64,000 bases of DNA from Thermomicrobiales bacterium. Lineage in GTDB: Bacteria > Chloroflexota > Chloroflexia > Thermomicrobiales > UBA6265. Both the position numbers and the translations under genes were made by a program. The first letter of the stretch is position 1. Each line of letters starts with the position of its first letter. Shown one piece after another: positions 9,986-19,035 of this stretch. The DNA is taken from positions 149,730-213,729 of the forward strand of contig JAUJOZ010000005.1 in NCBI GenBank assembly GCA_030447415.1, written 5' to 3'. The notes beneath the pieces were generated by a model. It saw only the letters and a list, made by a program, of their open reading frames with translations. It was not told where the DNA came from and made no database searches.

Positions 9986-11566
9986 ATGGCGACCAACTTC
10001 CCGGCGCTTTCCCGCCGCTCCCTGCTCAAGGGCATCGGCCTGGGCTCGGCCGCGGCGGTCGCGACCAGGTCCCGGCCGCTCGGCCTGGCCGGCATCCGCC
10101 CGGCCGGCGCGCAGGAGCAACGGTTGGAGAAGGTGGCGATCGCGCTTGGCGCAGACCCGCGAACGCTGATGCCCAACGCCATCGTCGACTGGACCACATC
10201 TGTCCAACTCGAACACATCTACGAACCGGCGCTGCTCCATGATCCGACGGAGGACTACCGGATCGGGCCGTGGCTGACGACGCTGGCGAACCTGGACGAG
10301 TTGACCTGGGAGCTGAAGCTCGTCAGGCCGGATCTCACGTTCCACAACGGTCACGTCCTCGATGCCTCCGCGTTCAAGGCGGCGATCGATTGGGCCAAGG
10401 ACCCGGCCAACGAGAGCCATTACCTGGAACGCTGGGAGGTGATGAGCGAGGTTACGGTCGTCGATCCGCAGACCTTGCGGATCAAGACCGCGGAGCCGTT
10501 CCCGATCATCGATCAGCGCCTGCGCGAGGTCCACCCGATTGACCCCCAGTACCTCCAGGAAGTCGGTGCCGCAAAGATGGCCGAGCAACCGATGGGAACC
10601 GGGCCGTTCAAGTTCGTCGAGTGGAAGCGCGGCGAACGCCTGGTCGTCGATCGCAACCCCGACTACTGGCACAACCCCGTGCAGGTCGATCGCGTCGAAT
10701 TCCGGTTCATCCCTGAGTTCAGCTCCCGTCTCTCGGCGCTGCTGGCCGAGGAGATCGAGATCGTCAAGGACGTCCCGGTCGATTCGATCGACACCGTCAA
10801 CAATAGTGGCGTCGCTCGGATTGAGGCGATTCCGTCCTCGCGCGTCAACTACGTCGCCCTGGTCAACAACCGGGAGGACAGCGTCCTCAACGATGTCCGA
10901 ATTCGCCAGGCGATCAACTACGGAGTCGACGTCGACGCTATCATCGACGGCGTCTTCCAGGGTCAGGCGACGCGGATGGCAGGCCCGCTCTCGCAGCTGA
11001 ATCCGGATGTCAATCCGGAGATCAAGCCCTACCCCTACGACCCGGCGAAAGCGCAGGCACTGCTCAAGGAAGCGGGCTACGAGCCGGGGCAGCTCGAGAT
11101 CGTCATGGACGCGCCCCAGGGGCGGTACCCGATGGACGCGGACGCGGCCCAGGCGATCGCCGCCTCGCTCGGCGCGATCGGGATCAACGTCCAGGTCCAG
11201 TACAACGAGTGGGGCACCCATCTCGACAAGATCGTCAATCGCCGCACGGGCGATATGTTCTACCTCGGCTGGGGACCGGCGCTCGAAGCCTACGGCACGC
11301 TGGCCTTCCTCTTCGTCGGCGAGTCGACCTACAGCGGCTACTCCAACCCGGAGGTCGAGGCCAAGATCGCGGAGGCGTCGAAGACGGTCGACCCGGCCGC
11401 GCGCCGGCAGCTCTGGAACGACGTGCAGCAAATGGTCTACGACGATGCCGGCTGGCTCTTCCTCTGGCAGCAGCACGACATCTACGGCGTTTCCAACAAG
11501 GTCGCATGGACGCCGCGGCCCGACGAATTCCTGTGGATGGGCGACGCGGGGCCACGGGCCGAGTAG
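9986..11566 (+). CDS. ABC transporter solute-binding protein, family 5 (peptide/nickel type)
   Basis: A 526-residue periplasmic/extracellular binding protein that delivers oligopeptides or related amides to the permeases encoded next. The N-terminus has a Tat-type signal (SRRSLLKGIGLGSAAAV, then AGAQ). Family-5 landmarks are LTFHNGHVLDASAFKAAIDW, MGTGPFKFVEWKRGERLVV and NPDYW. AAGGAGG precedes the ATG at normal spacing. It heads a tight rightward set: SBP, permease, permease, M24 peptidase. No ATPase gene is present in this set, so energising subunits must be supplied elsewhere, possibly by the fused ATPase at 44.9 kb (inference). Substrate specificity cannot be read from sequence. Confidence 0.93.
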   Translation: MATNFPALSRRSLLKGIGLGSAAAVATRSRPLGLAGIRPAGAQEQRLEKVAIALGADPRTLMPNAIVDWTTSVQLEHIYEPALLHDPTEDYRIGPWLTTLANLDELTWELKLVRPDLTFHNGHVLDASAFKAAIDWAKDPANESHYLERWEVMSEVTVVDPQTLRIKTAEPFPIIDQRLREVHPIDPQYLQEVGAAKMAEQPMGTGPFKFVEWKRGERLVVDRNPDYWHNPVQVDRVEFRFIPEFSSRLSALLAEEIEIVKDVPVDSIDTVNNSGVARIEAIPSSRVNYVALVNNREDSVLNDVRIRQAINYGVDVDAIIDGVFQGQATRMAGPLSQLNPDVNPEIKPYPYDPAKAQALLKEAGYEPGQLEIVMDAPQGRYPMDADAAQAIAASLGAIGINVQVQYNEWGTHLDKIVNRRTGDMFYLGWGPALEAYGTLAFLFVGESTYSGYSNPEVEAKIAEASKTVDPAARRQLWNDVQQMVYDDAGWLFLWQQHDIYGVSNKVAWTPRPDEFLWMGDAGPRAE

Positions 11567-11599
11567 CACGGAGAGCGCCGAGGGCAGGTCGTCCAAGCG

Positions 11600-12517
11600 A
11601 TGGGACGCTTTGTCACGGGCCGGCTCCTATCCGGGGCGGGGGTGGTCGTTCTCGCGGTCACTGCGGTCTTCTTCATGGTGCGCCTCTCGGGTGACCCGGT
11701 TCTCCTGTTCGCGCCCATGGACACCTCGCGCAAGGATATCGACGAGATCCGGGAGCGCTTGGGGTTCAACGACCCGTTGGTGGTCCAGTACGGTCGGTTC
11801 ATGGGGGACGCCGCCCGGGGCGACTTCGGGAACTCCACCCGGGAGCAACGCCCGGCGACGAAGGTCGTGGTCGAGCGATATCGGGCCACGCTTCAACTCG
11901 GCATGGTCGCGCTGGGGTTGTCGCTGGCCATTGGCGTGCCACTCGGCGTGCTTGCGGCGACCCGGCATGGCTCGGGCTGGGACAAGATCGCGAGCCTGAT
12001 CGCCGTAGCCGGCCAGGCGATTCCGGGTTTTTGGCTCGGCTTGCTCCTGATGCTGCTCTTCGCCGTCCGCCTCGGCTGGCTGCCGACCAGCGGCCGCGGT
12101 GGGTGGCAACACCTCGTCATGCCGGCGATCACGCTGGCTGCGTTCAGCACCGCGCGCTATGCGCGCTTGGCCCGCTCCACGATGCTCGACGTCCTTAACC
12201 AGGACTACATCCGGACCGCGCAGGCAAAGGGGCTGGGCGGACGCAGCATTGTCTGGGGGCACGCCTTCAAAAACGCCAGTATCCCCCTGATCACGATGAC
12301 CGGGCTGGAGATCGGCCGACTGCTTGAGGGCGCCGTCATCGTCGAGCAGGTCTTCGCCTGGCCGGGGATCGGCTGGGTCACGGTGCAGGCGCTCCTCAAC
12401 CGGGACTTCGCGGTCGTGATGGCGGCCGTCGTCCTCTTTGCCGTGATGTACACCGTCGCCAACCTGGTGACCGATCTGGCCTACGGGAGGGTGAATCCCC
12501 AGGTCCGCCAGTCATGA
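11600..12517 (+). CDS. ABC transporter permease, DppB/OppB type
   Basis: A 305-residue inner-membrane permease with about six transmembrane segments. It starts MGRFVTGRLLSGAGVVVLAVTAVFFMVRLSGDP, the standard DppB N-terminal helix and SGDP motif. The cytoplasmic EAA-like loop that contacts the ATPase is around DYIRTAQAKGLGGRSIVWGH. It follows the SBP by 33 bp and its TGA overlaps the next ATG by 4 bp (ATGA), indicating translational coupling with the second permease. Confidence 0.93.
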   Translation: MGRFVTGRLLSGAGVVVLAVTAVFFMVRLSGDPVLLFAPMDTSRKDIDEIRERLGFNDPLVVQYGRFMGDAARGDFGNSTREQRPATKVVVERYRATLQLGMVALGLSLAIGVPLGVLAATRHGSGWDKIASLIAVAGQAIPGFWLGLLLMLLFAVRLGWLPTSGRGGWQHLVMPAITLAAFSTARYARLARSTMLDVLNQDYIRTAQAKGLGGRSIVWGHAFKNASIPLITMTGLEIGRLLEGAVIVEQVFAWPGIGWVTVQALLNRDFAVVMAAVVLFAVMYTVANLVTDLAYGRVNPQVRQS

Positions 12518-13392
12518 GCGGCCTTACGGTTGCGGCTCCTCGGGCTGTGTCCTCGACGCAGTGGCACGCGGCCCGGGCGTTGATCCGAGATCGCTGGGCG
12601 CTCGTCGCGGTCACCTTCCTGGGGATCGTTATTGTCGCGGCCGTGCTCGCGCCGCTGCTCGTGCCCGACACGGTCAACAACCCCGACTTTCGGGCGCGCC
12701 TCAAGCCGCCGCTGACGGCCGGACACCTGCTCGGCACCGATCAGCTTGGCCGGGACGTGTTCGACCGGATGCTGCTCGGGGCGCGAGTCTCGCTGACGGT
12801 CGGCTTCGCGACCGTCTTCCTGGCGGCGGCGATCGGCGTGCCCATTGGCATGCTGGCCGGGTACTTCGGCCGCTGGTTGGATCTGGTGCTGATGCGCCTG
12901 GCCGACGTTCAACTCTCCTTTCCGTTCATCCTGCTGGCCCTGACGATCAACGCCATCATCGGCCTCGGCCTGAAGAACATCATCATCACCCTGGTCATCG
13001 CCGGCTGGGTCGAGTACGCCCGCATTGCGCGCGGCGAGATTCTGGTCACGCGGGAGCGCGAGTTCGTGCAGGCCGCGACGCTCGCCGGCTGCTCCCATGC
13101 CCGCATCCTGGCTCTCCACCTCTTCCCGAACATCGTGACGCCGCTGATCGTCATCGGGACGTTGCAGGTGGCGCGGTTCATCATCGCGGAGGCCAGCATC
13201 AGCTTCCTCGGGTTCGGGGTGCAACCGCCGACTCCGGCCTGGGGAAGCATGGTGAGCGAAGGGCTCGACTACATCTTCTCGGCCTGGTGGCTGATCACCT
13301 TCCCGGGCCTGGCGTTGGCCCTGGTCGCGCTGGCAGTGAATACCATGGGAGATTGGCTGCGGGACACGCTGGACCCGCGTTTGAAGCGATAG
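12514..13392 (+). CDS. ABC transporter permease, DppC/OppC type
   Basis: A 292-residue permease partner. The N-terminal region contains the conserved DppC block PLTAGHLLGTDQLGRDVFDR, typical of the subfamily, followed by five or six helices. The EAA loop is around EFVQAATLAGCSHARILALHL, and the C-terminal LGDWLRDTLDPR-like ending (MGDWLRDTLDPRLK) is characteristic. It is translationally coupled to the upstream permease through an ATGA overlap and followed after 11 bp by the M24 peptidase. Confidence 0.93.
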   Translation: MSGLTVAAPRAVSSTQWHAARALIRDRWALVAVTFLGIVIVAAVLAPLLVPDTVNNPDFRARLKPPLTAGHLLGTDQLGRDVFDRMLLGARVSLTVGFATVFLAAAIGVPIGMLAGYFGRWLDLVLMRLADVQLSFPFILLALTINAIIGLGLKNIIITLVIAGWVEYARIARGEILVTREREFVQAATLAGCSHARILALHLFPNIVTPLIVIGTLQVARFIIAEASISFLGFGVQPPTPAWGSMVSEGLDYIFSAWWLITFPGLALALVALAVNTMGDWLRDTLDPRLKR

Positions 13393-13403
13393 GGAGGGCA
13401 GAC

Positions 13404-14594
13404 ATGCCGTTTGTGCCGCAGGAGGTGTTCGCCGATCGGGCAAACCGGATCCGGGAGTATCTGGGCGAGAACGGGCTTGAAGCGCTGGTGGTGACCACGC
13501 CCGAAAACTTCTACATGGTGTCCGGGTTTCACCTAGACGTAGCTCCGTGGGAGCGGCCGGTCGCGGCAGTCGTCCCGCTCGACGGCGACCCGTTCCTCGT
13601 CATGAACGAGCTCTCGACCAACCACCTGAGGATGGCCGAGGAGCGGGGAACGCTCTTCATCCGCGACCGCGTCATCTACGTCGAGCACCCGCGGGTGTGC
13701 AACCGCACCTACACGCGCGACCAATGGGCACAGCTGCTGGCCACCAAGCTAGGCGAGGGCGGCATCGACCACGGCAAGCTGGGGGTTGAGGGCAGCGGGC
13801 CGACCGGGTTGAAGGCGGTCGAGCCAAGGTTCGACTTCGTCGATGTCTCTCGCTACCTGGTCGAGATGCGCCAGGTCAAATACCCGGCCGAGTTGGAGAT
13901 CATGCGGCGCTGCGCCGAGCTCACCGACTACGGCCAGGACAAATTCATGGAACTGCTTCAGCCGGGCGACATCGTCACGGCGTTCGACCTCCAGATCGCG
14001 CGCCTGATCGCCGAGGAAGGGGCCCGGCGTTACCCCGAGGACCGGCTCGAGGTTCGCCTCTTCTCGCTGTCCGGCCCAGCGTCCGCGGCGCCCCACGGTA
14101 CCGGAGCAAACTGCGGCCAGCGGTTCGAGAAGGGCGACGGCGTCGTCAACATCATCATCTGTCGCCTCAACGAGCTGGTGGTGGAGAACGAGCGCACCCT
14201 CTTTGTCGGCAGGCCGAAGAGTGACCTGCAGCGACGGGCCTTCGAGGTTGCGACGGAGGCGTGCGAGGCGGCCGCCCAGCAGATGGTCGCCGGCAACGCA
14301 GTCTCGAGCGCCGACGCGGCGGCGCAGTGGGTGATCGAGAAGGCCGGCTTGGGGGACAACATCATGCACCGCACCGGGCACGGGATGGGCATCGCCGGCC
14401 ACGAATTCCCGGAGGACATGCCGTTCCTCCACCGTCCATTCATGGAGCGTGAGGTCTACTCCTCGGAGCCGGGAGTCTATCTCTACGGCGTCGGCGGCTT
14501 CCGCCACGACGACACGGTGGTCGTCGGCGCCAAGGCGCCGGAGGTTCTCACCAAGCGCTCGAAGCGTCTGGACGACCAGATCGTACCGGTGTGA
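13404..14594 (+). CDS. M24 (Xaa-Pro peptidase/creatinase fold) protein with altered metal site
   Basis: A 396-residue two-domain protein: creatinase N-terminal domain (about 10-150) and pita-bread M24 domain (about 165-390). The ATG at 13404 follows AGGGAGGG. The His block TGHGMGIAGHE (His326) and SSEPGVYLYG (Glu355) are intact. The positions that should be the first two metal-binding aspartates are Ile250 and Glu261 (GVVNIIIC and VVENERT), and the last Glu is Asp369 (FRHDDTVVV). It is therefore more like creatinase-type or non-canonical M24 members than a classic dinuclear aminopeptidase P. It is co-transcribed with a peptide-type ABC transporter, so it probably acts on the imported compound. 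The reaction is unknown. Confidence 0.85.
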   Translation: MPFVPQEVFADRANRIREYLGENGLEALVVTTPENFYMVSGFHLDVAPWERPVAAVVPLDGDPFLVMNELSTNHLRMAEERGTLFIRDRVIYVEHPRVCNRTYTRDQWAQLLATKLGEGGIDHGKLGVEGSGPTGLKAVEPRFDFVDVSRYLVEMRQVKYPAELEIMRRCAELTDYGQDKFMELLQPGDIVTAFDLQIARLIAEEGARRYPEDRLEVRLFSLSGPASAAPHGTGANCGQRFEKGDGVVNIIICRLNELVVENERTLFVGRPKSDLQRRAFEVATEACEAAAQQMVAGNAVSSADAAAQWVIEKAGLGDNIMHRTGHGMGIAGHEFPEDMPFLHRPFMEREVYSSEPGVYLYGVGGFRHDDTVVVGAKAPEVLTKRSKRLDDQIVPV

Positions 14595-15456
14595 TGAGCC
14601 AGTCTGACGGCGGGCTATAGGCCCGGACCTTGCACCTGCGCGGCACCCGTGGGCGACGACGATCGGTTCTGTCGCCCTGCGGTCGGTCGGCGATCTGCGG
14701 CGCCGCCCTGTTGACGAACGCGAAGCCGTATCGGCGTCACTTCAGCGCCTTCCAGCGCAATGGCTCGAATAGCGTCGTCGGCCTCAGCCCGGAGCGGACG
14801 AAGTCCCCATGGGTGTACGTCGCCGACGCCCCGACGCACCCGTCGGGGTTTCTCACGACCGCCGTTTCCGGCGCGACCCACCCCGCCGCGACATCCTGGC
14901 GGCCGGACGGGCACGTCCCGAGCTACGAGCACGACGTCGTCCATGCCGACGAGGAGCTCCTCGACGGCATCAGAACCCGGTAGCCACTGCGGCGGAGCTC
15001 GGAAGATGGTTTCCGCCGTCAGGCGGGGTCGACGGTGTCGCGTCTAGCACCAGCAGTCGGATCTGGACGATGCCAGTGGAGACGGGTAGGTGCCCGGGCG
15101 ACACCATCGGCGGCCCCGAGGGGGGAGCCAAGGGCGTTGGCGCAGCACGTGCGACCGGTCCACGGGACGTGCCGTTCGGAGCTGCCGTGGAGGCGACAGG
15201 TCCATCGCTGCCATCCTGCTCGCGGTACCAGCGGGAAAGCGCCTGGGAACCGTCCGTCCACGATTTGGGATATGGACGGCCGGAGTCACGGGTAAGCGGG
15301 GATCGCGCTCGGCGCCGCGAAGCCCGGCTCCGTAGCGGCTGAACAAGACCTCGACGGGCGGGCGACCTCCGTCAAGCGCGGCCTGCGCTATGGGGATGGG
15401 TCGCTCTTGTCGTCGGTGACATCTCGTCCGGTCGCTTCGACTGCGAGCATTGGCGT
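14595..15456. other. 862-bp stretch without a recognisable gene
   Basis: Several short frames exist on both strands, but none shows a known family, a ribosome site with a sensible start, or a signal peptide. A small GGGC/GCCC stem at about 14613-14625 follows the M24 stop and might terminate the operon. Otherwise I see nothing. Confidence 0.4.
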
Positions 15457-15468
15457 GTGGAGGATCCG

Positions 15469-16554
15469 GTGGAGACGCTGAAGGTCGGGATCGTGGGGGC
15501 CGGCGGCATAGCGGCGCAGCATGGCATCGCGTGGCAGAACAACGCCCCGCGGGGCGAGATCGTCGCGGTCGCCGATATTTCGGAGGCGCGCGCTCGCGCG
15601 GTCGCCGACCGATTTACCGAAGGCCGGGCCCGCGTCCACACCGACATCGGCGCCCTCGTGTCAGACCCCGAAGTTGAAGCGGTCGACATCTGCCTGCCGC
15701 ACCATCTCCACACGGAGGCGATTGTCGCGGCGGCGCGGGCCGGCAAGGCGATCCTGTGCGAGAAGCCGCTCTGCACCTCGCTCGAGGATGCCGCCACGAT
15801 CGCGTCGGTGCTGCAAGAGACCAGTGTCACCTTCGTCATGGCCCACAACCAACTGTTCCAGCCGAGCCTCATCGAGGGCCGTCGCCTGCTTACCGCCGGT
15901 GTCCTCGGTCGTCCCTATGTGCTGCGGTCGACCGAGGCGTTCCAACATTGGGCGGCCCGGACCGACCTGGCATCCGGATCGCCCGGGTCGGACGAGAGCC
16001 CGTGGGCCTGGAGGGTGGATACCAAGCGAATGGGCGGCGGCGAGGTACTGGACACGGGGTGGCACGCGAGCTACCGCCTCTTGGCCCTCGCGGATGATCG
16101 GCCGGTTGAAGTTACGGCGATGATGGAGCGCTTCTTCATCCCGGAGCTGAGAGCAGAAGACACCGGCATCTTGTTGGTGCGCTTCGCGTCCGGCGCGATC
16201 GGCCAGATCGTCACGAGCTGGGCCTTCGCACCCGTGGATGGCTGGCACTTCGAGGTCATTGGCGAGCATGGGAGCATCGCCGGAGGCCCCGCTCGCACCG
16301 TTCACAAGTTGCACGGTTGGGAGAACCCCGCGGAGCGCACGCACGAGCCGGTGCACACCTTCACGGCCGAAGTCACGCACTTCCTCGACGTCGTCCAGCG
16401 TGGCGTTCAGAGTGTGGCACCGTTTGAGGCAGGAGCACGCGTGTTACAGCTCACGACAGGCGCCTACCGTGCCGTCGCCGAGCGACAGGTTATTGCCCTT
16501 CCGGAGAACCCCGTCGAGCCGGGCCTGCCGCTCGAACCCCAACCGGGGCACTGA
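15469..16554 (+). CDS. Gfo/Idh/MocA family NAD(P)-dependent oxidoreductase
   Basis: A ~361-residue oxidoreductase. The Rossmann motif KVGIVGAGGIAAQHG is at the N-terminus and the family's catalytic-lysine motif CEKPLCTSLEDA is near residue 100, followed by an alpha/beta C-terminal substrate domain. Such enzymes oxidise or reduce sugars, inositols or related polyols in the cytoplasm. The start at GTG 15469 is preferred because GGAGG lies five bases upstream; the GTG at 15457 would add four residues and leave no ribosome site. It is followed 30 bp later by a TIM-barrel isomerase, a frequent pairing in sugar or inositol catabolism. The substrate is unknown. Confidence 0.9.
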   Translation: METLKVGIVGAGGIAAQHGIAWQNNAPRGEIVAVADISEARARAVADRFTEGRARVHTDIGALVSDPEVEAVDICLPHHLHTEAIVAAARAGKAILCEKPLCTSLEDAATIASVLQETSVTFVMAHNQLFQPSLIEGRRLLTAGVLGRPYVLRSTEAFQHWAARTDLASGSPGSDESPWAWRVDTKRMGGGEVLDTGWHASYRLLALADDRPVEVTAMMERFFIPELRAEDTGILLVRFASGAIGQIVTSWAFAPVDGWHFEVIGEHGSIAGGPARTVHKLHGWENPAERTHEPVHTFTAEVTHFLDVVQRGVQSVAPFEAGARVLQLTTGAYRAVAERQVIALPENPVEPGLPLEPQPGH

Positions 16555-16584
16555 CGACCGACGTGACCGGAAGTTGGAGGGACG

Positions 16585-17451
16585 ATGCACAAGACGCTCG
16601 GTCCGGCGGCGATCGGCATCCGCGGCCTGGCATTGCCGGACGCGATCGAACTGGCCCGCGTCACGGGGTTCGAGGCCGTGGTCTTCGACGTCCGGGAAGC
16701 GGCGGACCTCGCGCACGAGCATGGCGTCGGCCACGTGCGCGACCTGTTATCGCGCGCCGGCGTGCGTCCAGGCGCCTGGAGCGTTCCCGTGCGGTGGCGA
16801 AATCGAGACGACTGGGACGGAGAACTGCGCCGGTTATCAGGACTGGCGGCGCTTGCCCGAGAGCTGGATTGCCCGCGGGCGACGTCGGGACTCTTGCCGG
16901 GATCGGACAAGCGATCGTATGAAGAGAACGTGGCGTGGCACGTCGAGTCTCTTCGACCGATCGCCGGAATCCTCAAGGACGAGGGCTGCCGGCTTGGCTT
17001 GGAGTTCATCGGTCCGAAAACGTTCCGCGCGCCCTTCCGCTACGAGTTCATCTTCACGCTCGACGGGGTGATGGAGCTAGCCAGTGCGATAGGGACGGGC
17101 AACGTGGGCGTGCTGCTCGATGCCTGGCACCTGCACACGTCGGGTGGATCGACATCGGACGTGGCGCGGCTCACGGCGAAGGACGTGGTGGCCGTGCACG
17201 TCAACGACGCTCCGACCGGCGTCCCGCGCGACGAGCTGGTCGACACCGTCCGCGCCCTCCCGCTGGAGACGGGCGTCATCGACCTGGTGGGCTTCATGCA
17301 CGCACTGCGGGACGTCGGATACGACGGCCCGGTGATGCCGGAACCGTTCAGTCAACGGGTCAATGACCTGGCGGCGAATGATCCGCTGGCCGCCGCACAC
17401 GAAGCCGCGCGCACGATGGACGAGCTATGGCGCGCGGCCGGTCTCAACTGA
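16585..17451 (+). CDS. Sugar phosphate isomerase/epimerase-like TIM barrel (AP endonuclease 2 family)
   Basis: A 288-residue xylose-isomerase-like TIM-barrel protein; GGAGGG precedes the ATG. Likely metal-site segments at barrel strands are LGLEFIGPKTF, VGVLLDAWHLHTSGG, VAVHVNDAP and PVMPEPFS (Glu, Asp/His, His and Glu carriers). This family includes sugar and inosose epimerases/isomerases and dehydratases. It directly follows a Gfo/Idh oxidoreductase, so the two probably act on successive steps of one carbohydrate pathway. Confidence 0.85.
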   Translation: MHKTLGPAAIGIRGLALPDAIELARVTGFEAVVFDVREAADLAHEHGVGHVRDLLSRAGVRPGAWSVPVRWRNRDDWDGELRRLSGLAALARELDCPRATSGLLPGSDKRSYEENVAWHVESLRPIAGILKDEGCRLGLEFIGPKTFRAPFRYEFIFTLDGVMELASAIGTGNVGVLLDAWHLHTSGGSTSDVARLTAKDVVAVHVNDAPTGVPRDELVDTVRALPLETGVIDLVGFMHALRDVGYDGPVMPEPFSQRVNDLAANDPLAAAHEAARTMDELWRAAGLN

Positions 17452-17746
17452 CCCCGTCCACGACCACAGGATGGCCCTACGAACCGCCGCTGGCATGCGT
17501 TTGGCATGACTAGCCGGTCGGCTCGTTACCGGCGCGAGCGCGCGGTTCGGCGCCGGTTCAGTGTGACGGTCCAGGCGGTCCGCGAACGGCCGCAGCGGCC
17601 GCGCGACCAGCGTCTTCCCACCAGCCCTACGAAATCGGCGCGACCGAGACCACCTCGGCTATGCTCCGTTCGTCGAAGCGGCGACACGTCGGGGCATCCA
17701 CGGGGATTGCGGGTGGCGTCCATAGGCGGAAGCGACGGAGGCGGAC

Positions 17747-18652
17747 GTGCGCATCGGGGCAACCTTTCCGCAGACCGAGTTCGGCAATGATCCGGGGTCG
17801 ATCCGTGATTACGCGCAGACGGTCGAGGGACTCGGCTTCTCCCACGTCCTTGCCTATGACCACGTCCTGAGCGCCGACGTGAGCAACCGGCCCGGCTGGA
17901 CCGGTGCGTATACCCTCGAGCATCCGTTTCACGAGGTCTTTGTCCTCCTCGGCTATCTGGCCGGCGTGACGACCGCCCTGGAGCTCGTGACCGGCGTCCT
18001 GATCCTGCCGCAGCGGCAGACGGCCCTGGTTGCCAAGCAGGCCGCCGAGGTCGATGTCCTCAGCGGAGGCCGGCTTCGGCTTGGCGTGGGCGTCGGCTGG
18101 AACGCGGTCGAGTACGACGGGCTCGGTAAGGCGTTCAACGACCGGGGCGCGCGCAGCGAGGAGCAGATCGCCCTCCTCCGCGCCCTGTGGTCCGCGCCGT
18201 CGATCACCTTCGACGGCCGGTGGGAACGCGTCGTCGAGGCCGGAATCAACCCGCTACCGGTCCAGCGTCCAATCCCGATCTGGATCGGTGGCTACGCTGA
18301 GGCGACGCTGCGTCGCGTCGGCCGCATGGGCGACGGTTGGTTCCCCTGGCGCCCGCCGGACGACACCATGCGCGGCGCCGTGGAGCGCCTGCGAGCTTAC
18401 GCGGCCGAGGTCGGCCGCGACCCGAGGAGTATCGGCCTGGAGCCGCAACTCAATGTCGGCCGCGGTGACCCGGACGCCTGGCGCACCTTCGTCGACGGCT
18501 GGCGCGAGCTGGGTGCCACCCACCTCTGCCTGAGCACGATGGGTAATCGGTTCACCAAGCCGACGGACCACCTCGCGGCGCTGGCACGGGCGGCGGATGC
18601 ACTTGGCGTGGGCACCGAAGCGACACGCGGACGTTCCGGGGGCCGGCGGTAG
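17747..18652 (+). CDS. LLM-class F420-dependent oxidoreductase
   Basis: A 301-residue luciferase-like TIM-barrel protein beginning VRIGATFPQTEFG (GTG start). Landmarks are GFSHVLAYDHVL, LELVTGVLILPQRQ, VLSGGRLRLGVGVGWN and PIPIWIGGYAEATLRR. These match the F420-using LLM subfamily (oxidation of alcohols or sugars, or reduction of enones) more than FMN luciferases, although cofactor choice cannot be proven by eye. It is 295 bp downstream of the TIM-barrel isomerase, so it may have its own promoter. It points to an F420-producing lineage, consistent with Chloroflexota or Actinobacteria. Confidence 0.87.
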   Translation: MRIGATFPQTEFGNDPGSIRDYAQTVEGLGFSHVLAYDHVLSADVSNRPGWTGAYTLEHPFHEVFVLLGYLAGVTTALELVTGVLILPQRQTALVAKQAAEVDVLSGGRLRLGVGVGWNAVEYDGLGKAFNDRGARSEEQIALLRALWSAPSITFDGRWERVVEAGINPLPVQRPIPIWIGGYAEATLRRVGRMGDGWFPWRPPDDTMRGAVERLRAYAAEVGRDPRSIGLEPQLNVGRGDPDAWRTFVDGWRELGATHLCLSTMGNRFTKPTDHLAALARAADALGVGTEATRGRSGGRR

Positions 18653-19035
18653 ATCCCTGCTCGGCGCCCAAGAAAGCCCGACTAGTGATCGACGGTGCCC
18701 GCTGTGTCCTCGGGCAGTTCAATATTGCGACGGGTTCGCCATGTCGCCGCTTCATCCACTAGGCCCCGTGAGAACGCATCTTTTAGTCTCGGTCCATGAC
18801 GACCGACCGAGGAGGACGGTCTTCTGCGGGGGCATTGGGGGCCAGCGCACCGGTTGAGCTCCCTCTCCGAGCCGGCGAGTGGCATGCGCCCGGGGACCGG
18901 AAGGGATCCGCTGGTCGGCGAGTCGATGAGCCGCACAACCTGGGTGGCATCGGTGCGTGGGTACGGCTCGCATTAACTTGCCGCCCCGACCCGGGTCCTT
19001 GTGGTCGCCGCACTTCGCTGCTAACGCCGGGGCGG
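18653..19035. other. 383-bp region between converging genes
   Basis: This lies between the LLM gene (+) and the cupin/Excalibur gene (-). No gene, RNA or strong hairpin could be recognised. Confidence 0.4.

Noticed and set aside
12561..13403. 281-codon in-frame extension upstream of the M24 gene
   Set aside because: It lies entirely over the DppC-type permease in another frame; the ATG at 13404 has a proper ribosome site and begins the creatinase domain.
14595..15456. Possible tRNA or small RNA gene in the long gap
   Set aside because: No T-loop (GGTTCGA-type) with matching acceptor stem could be found by eye.
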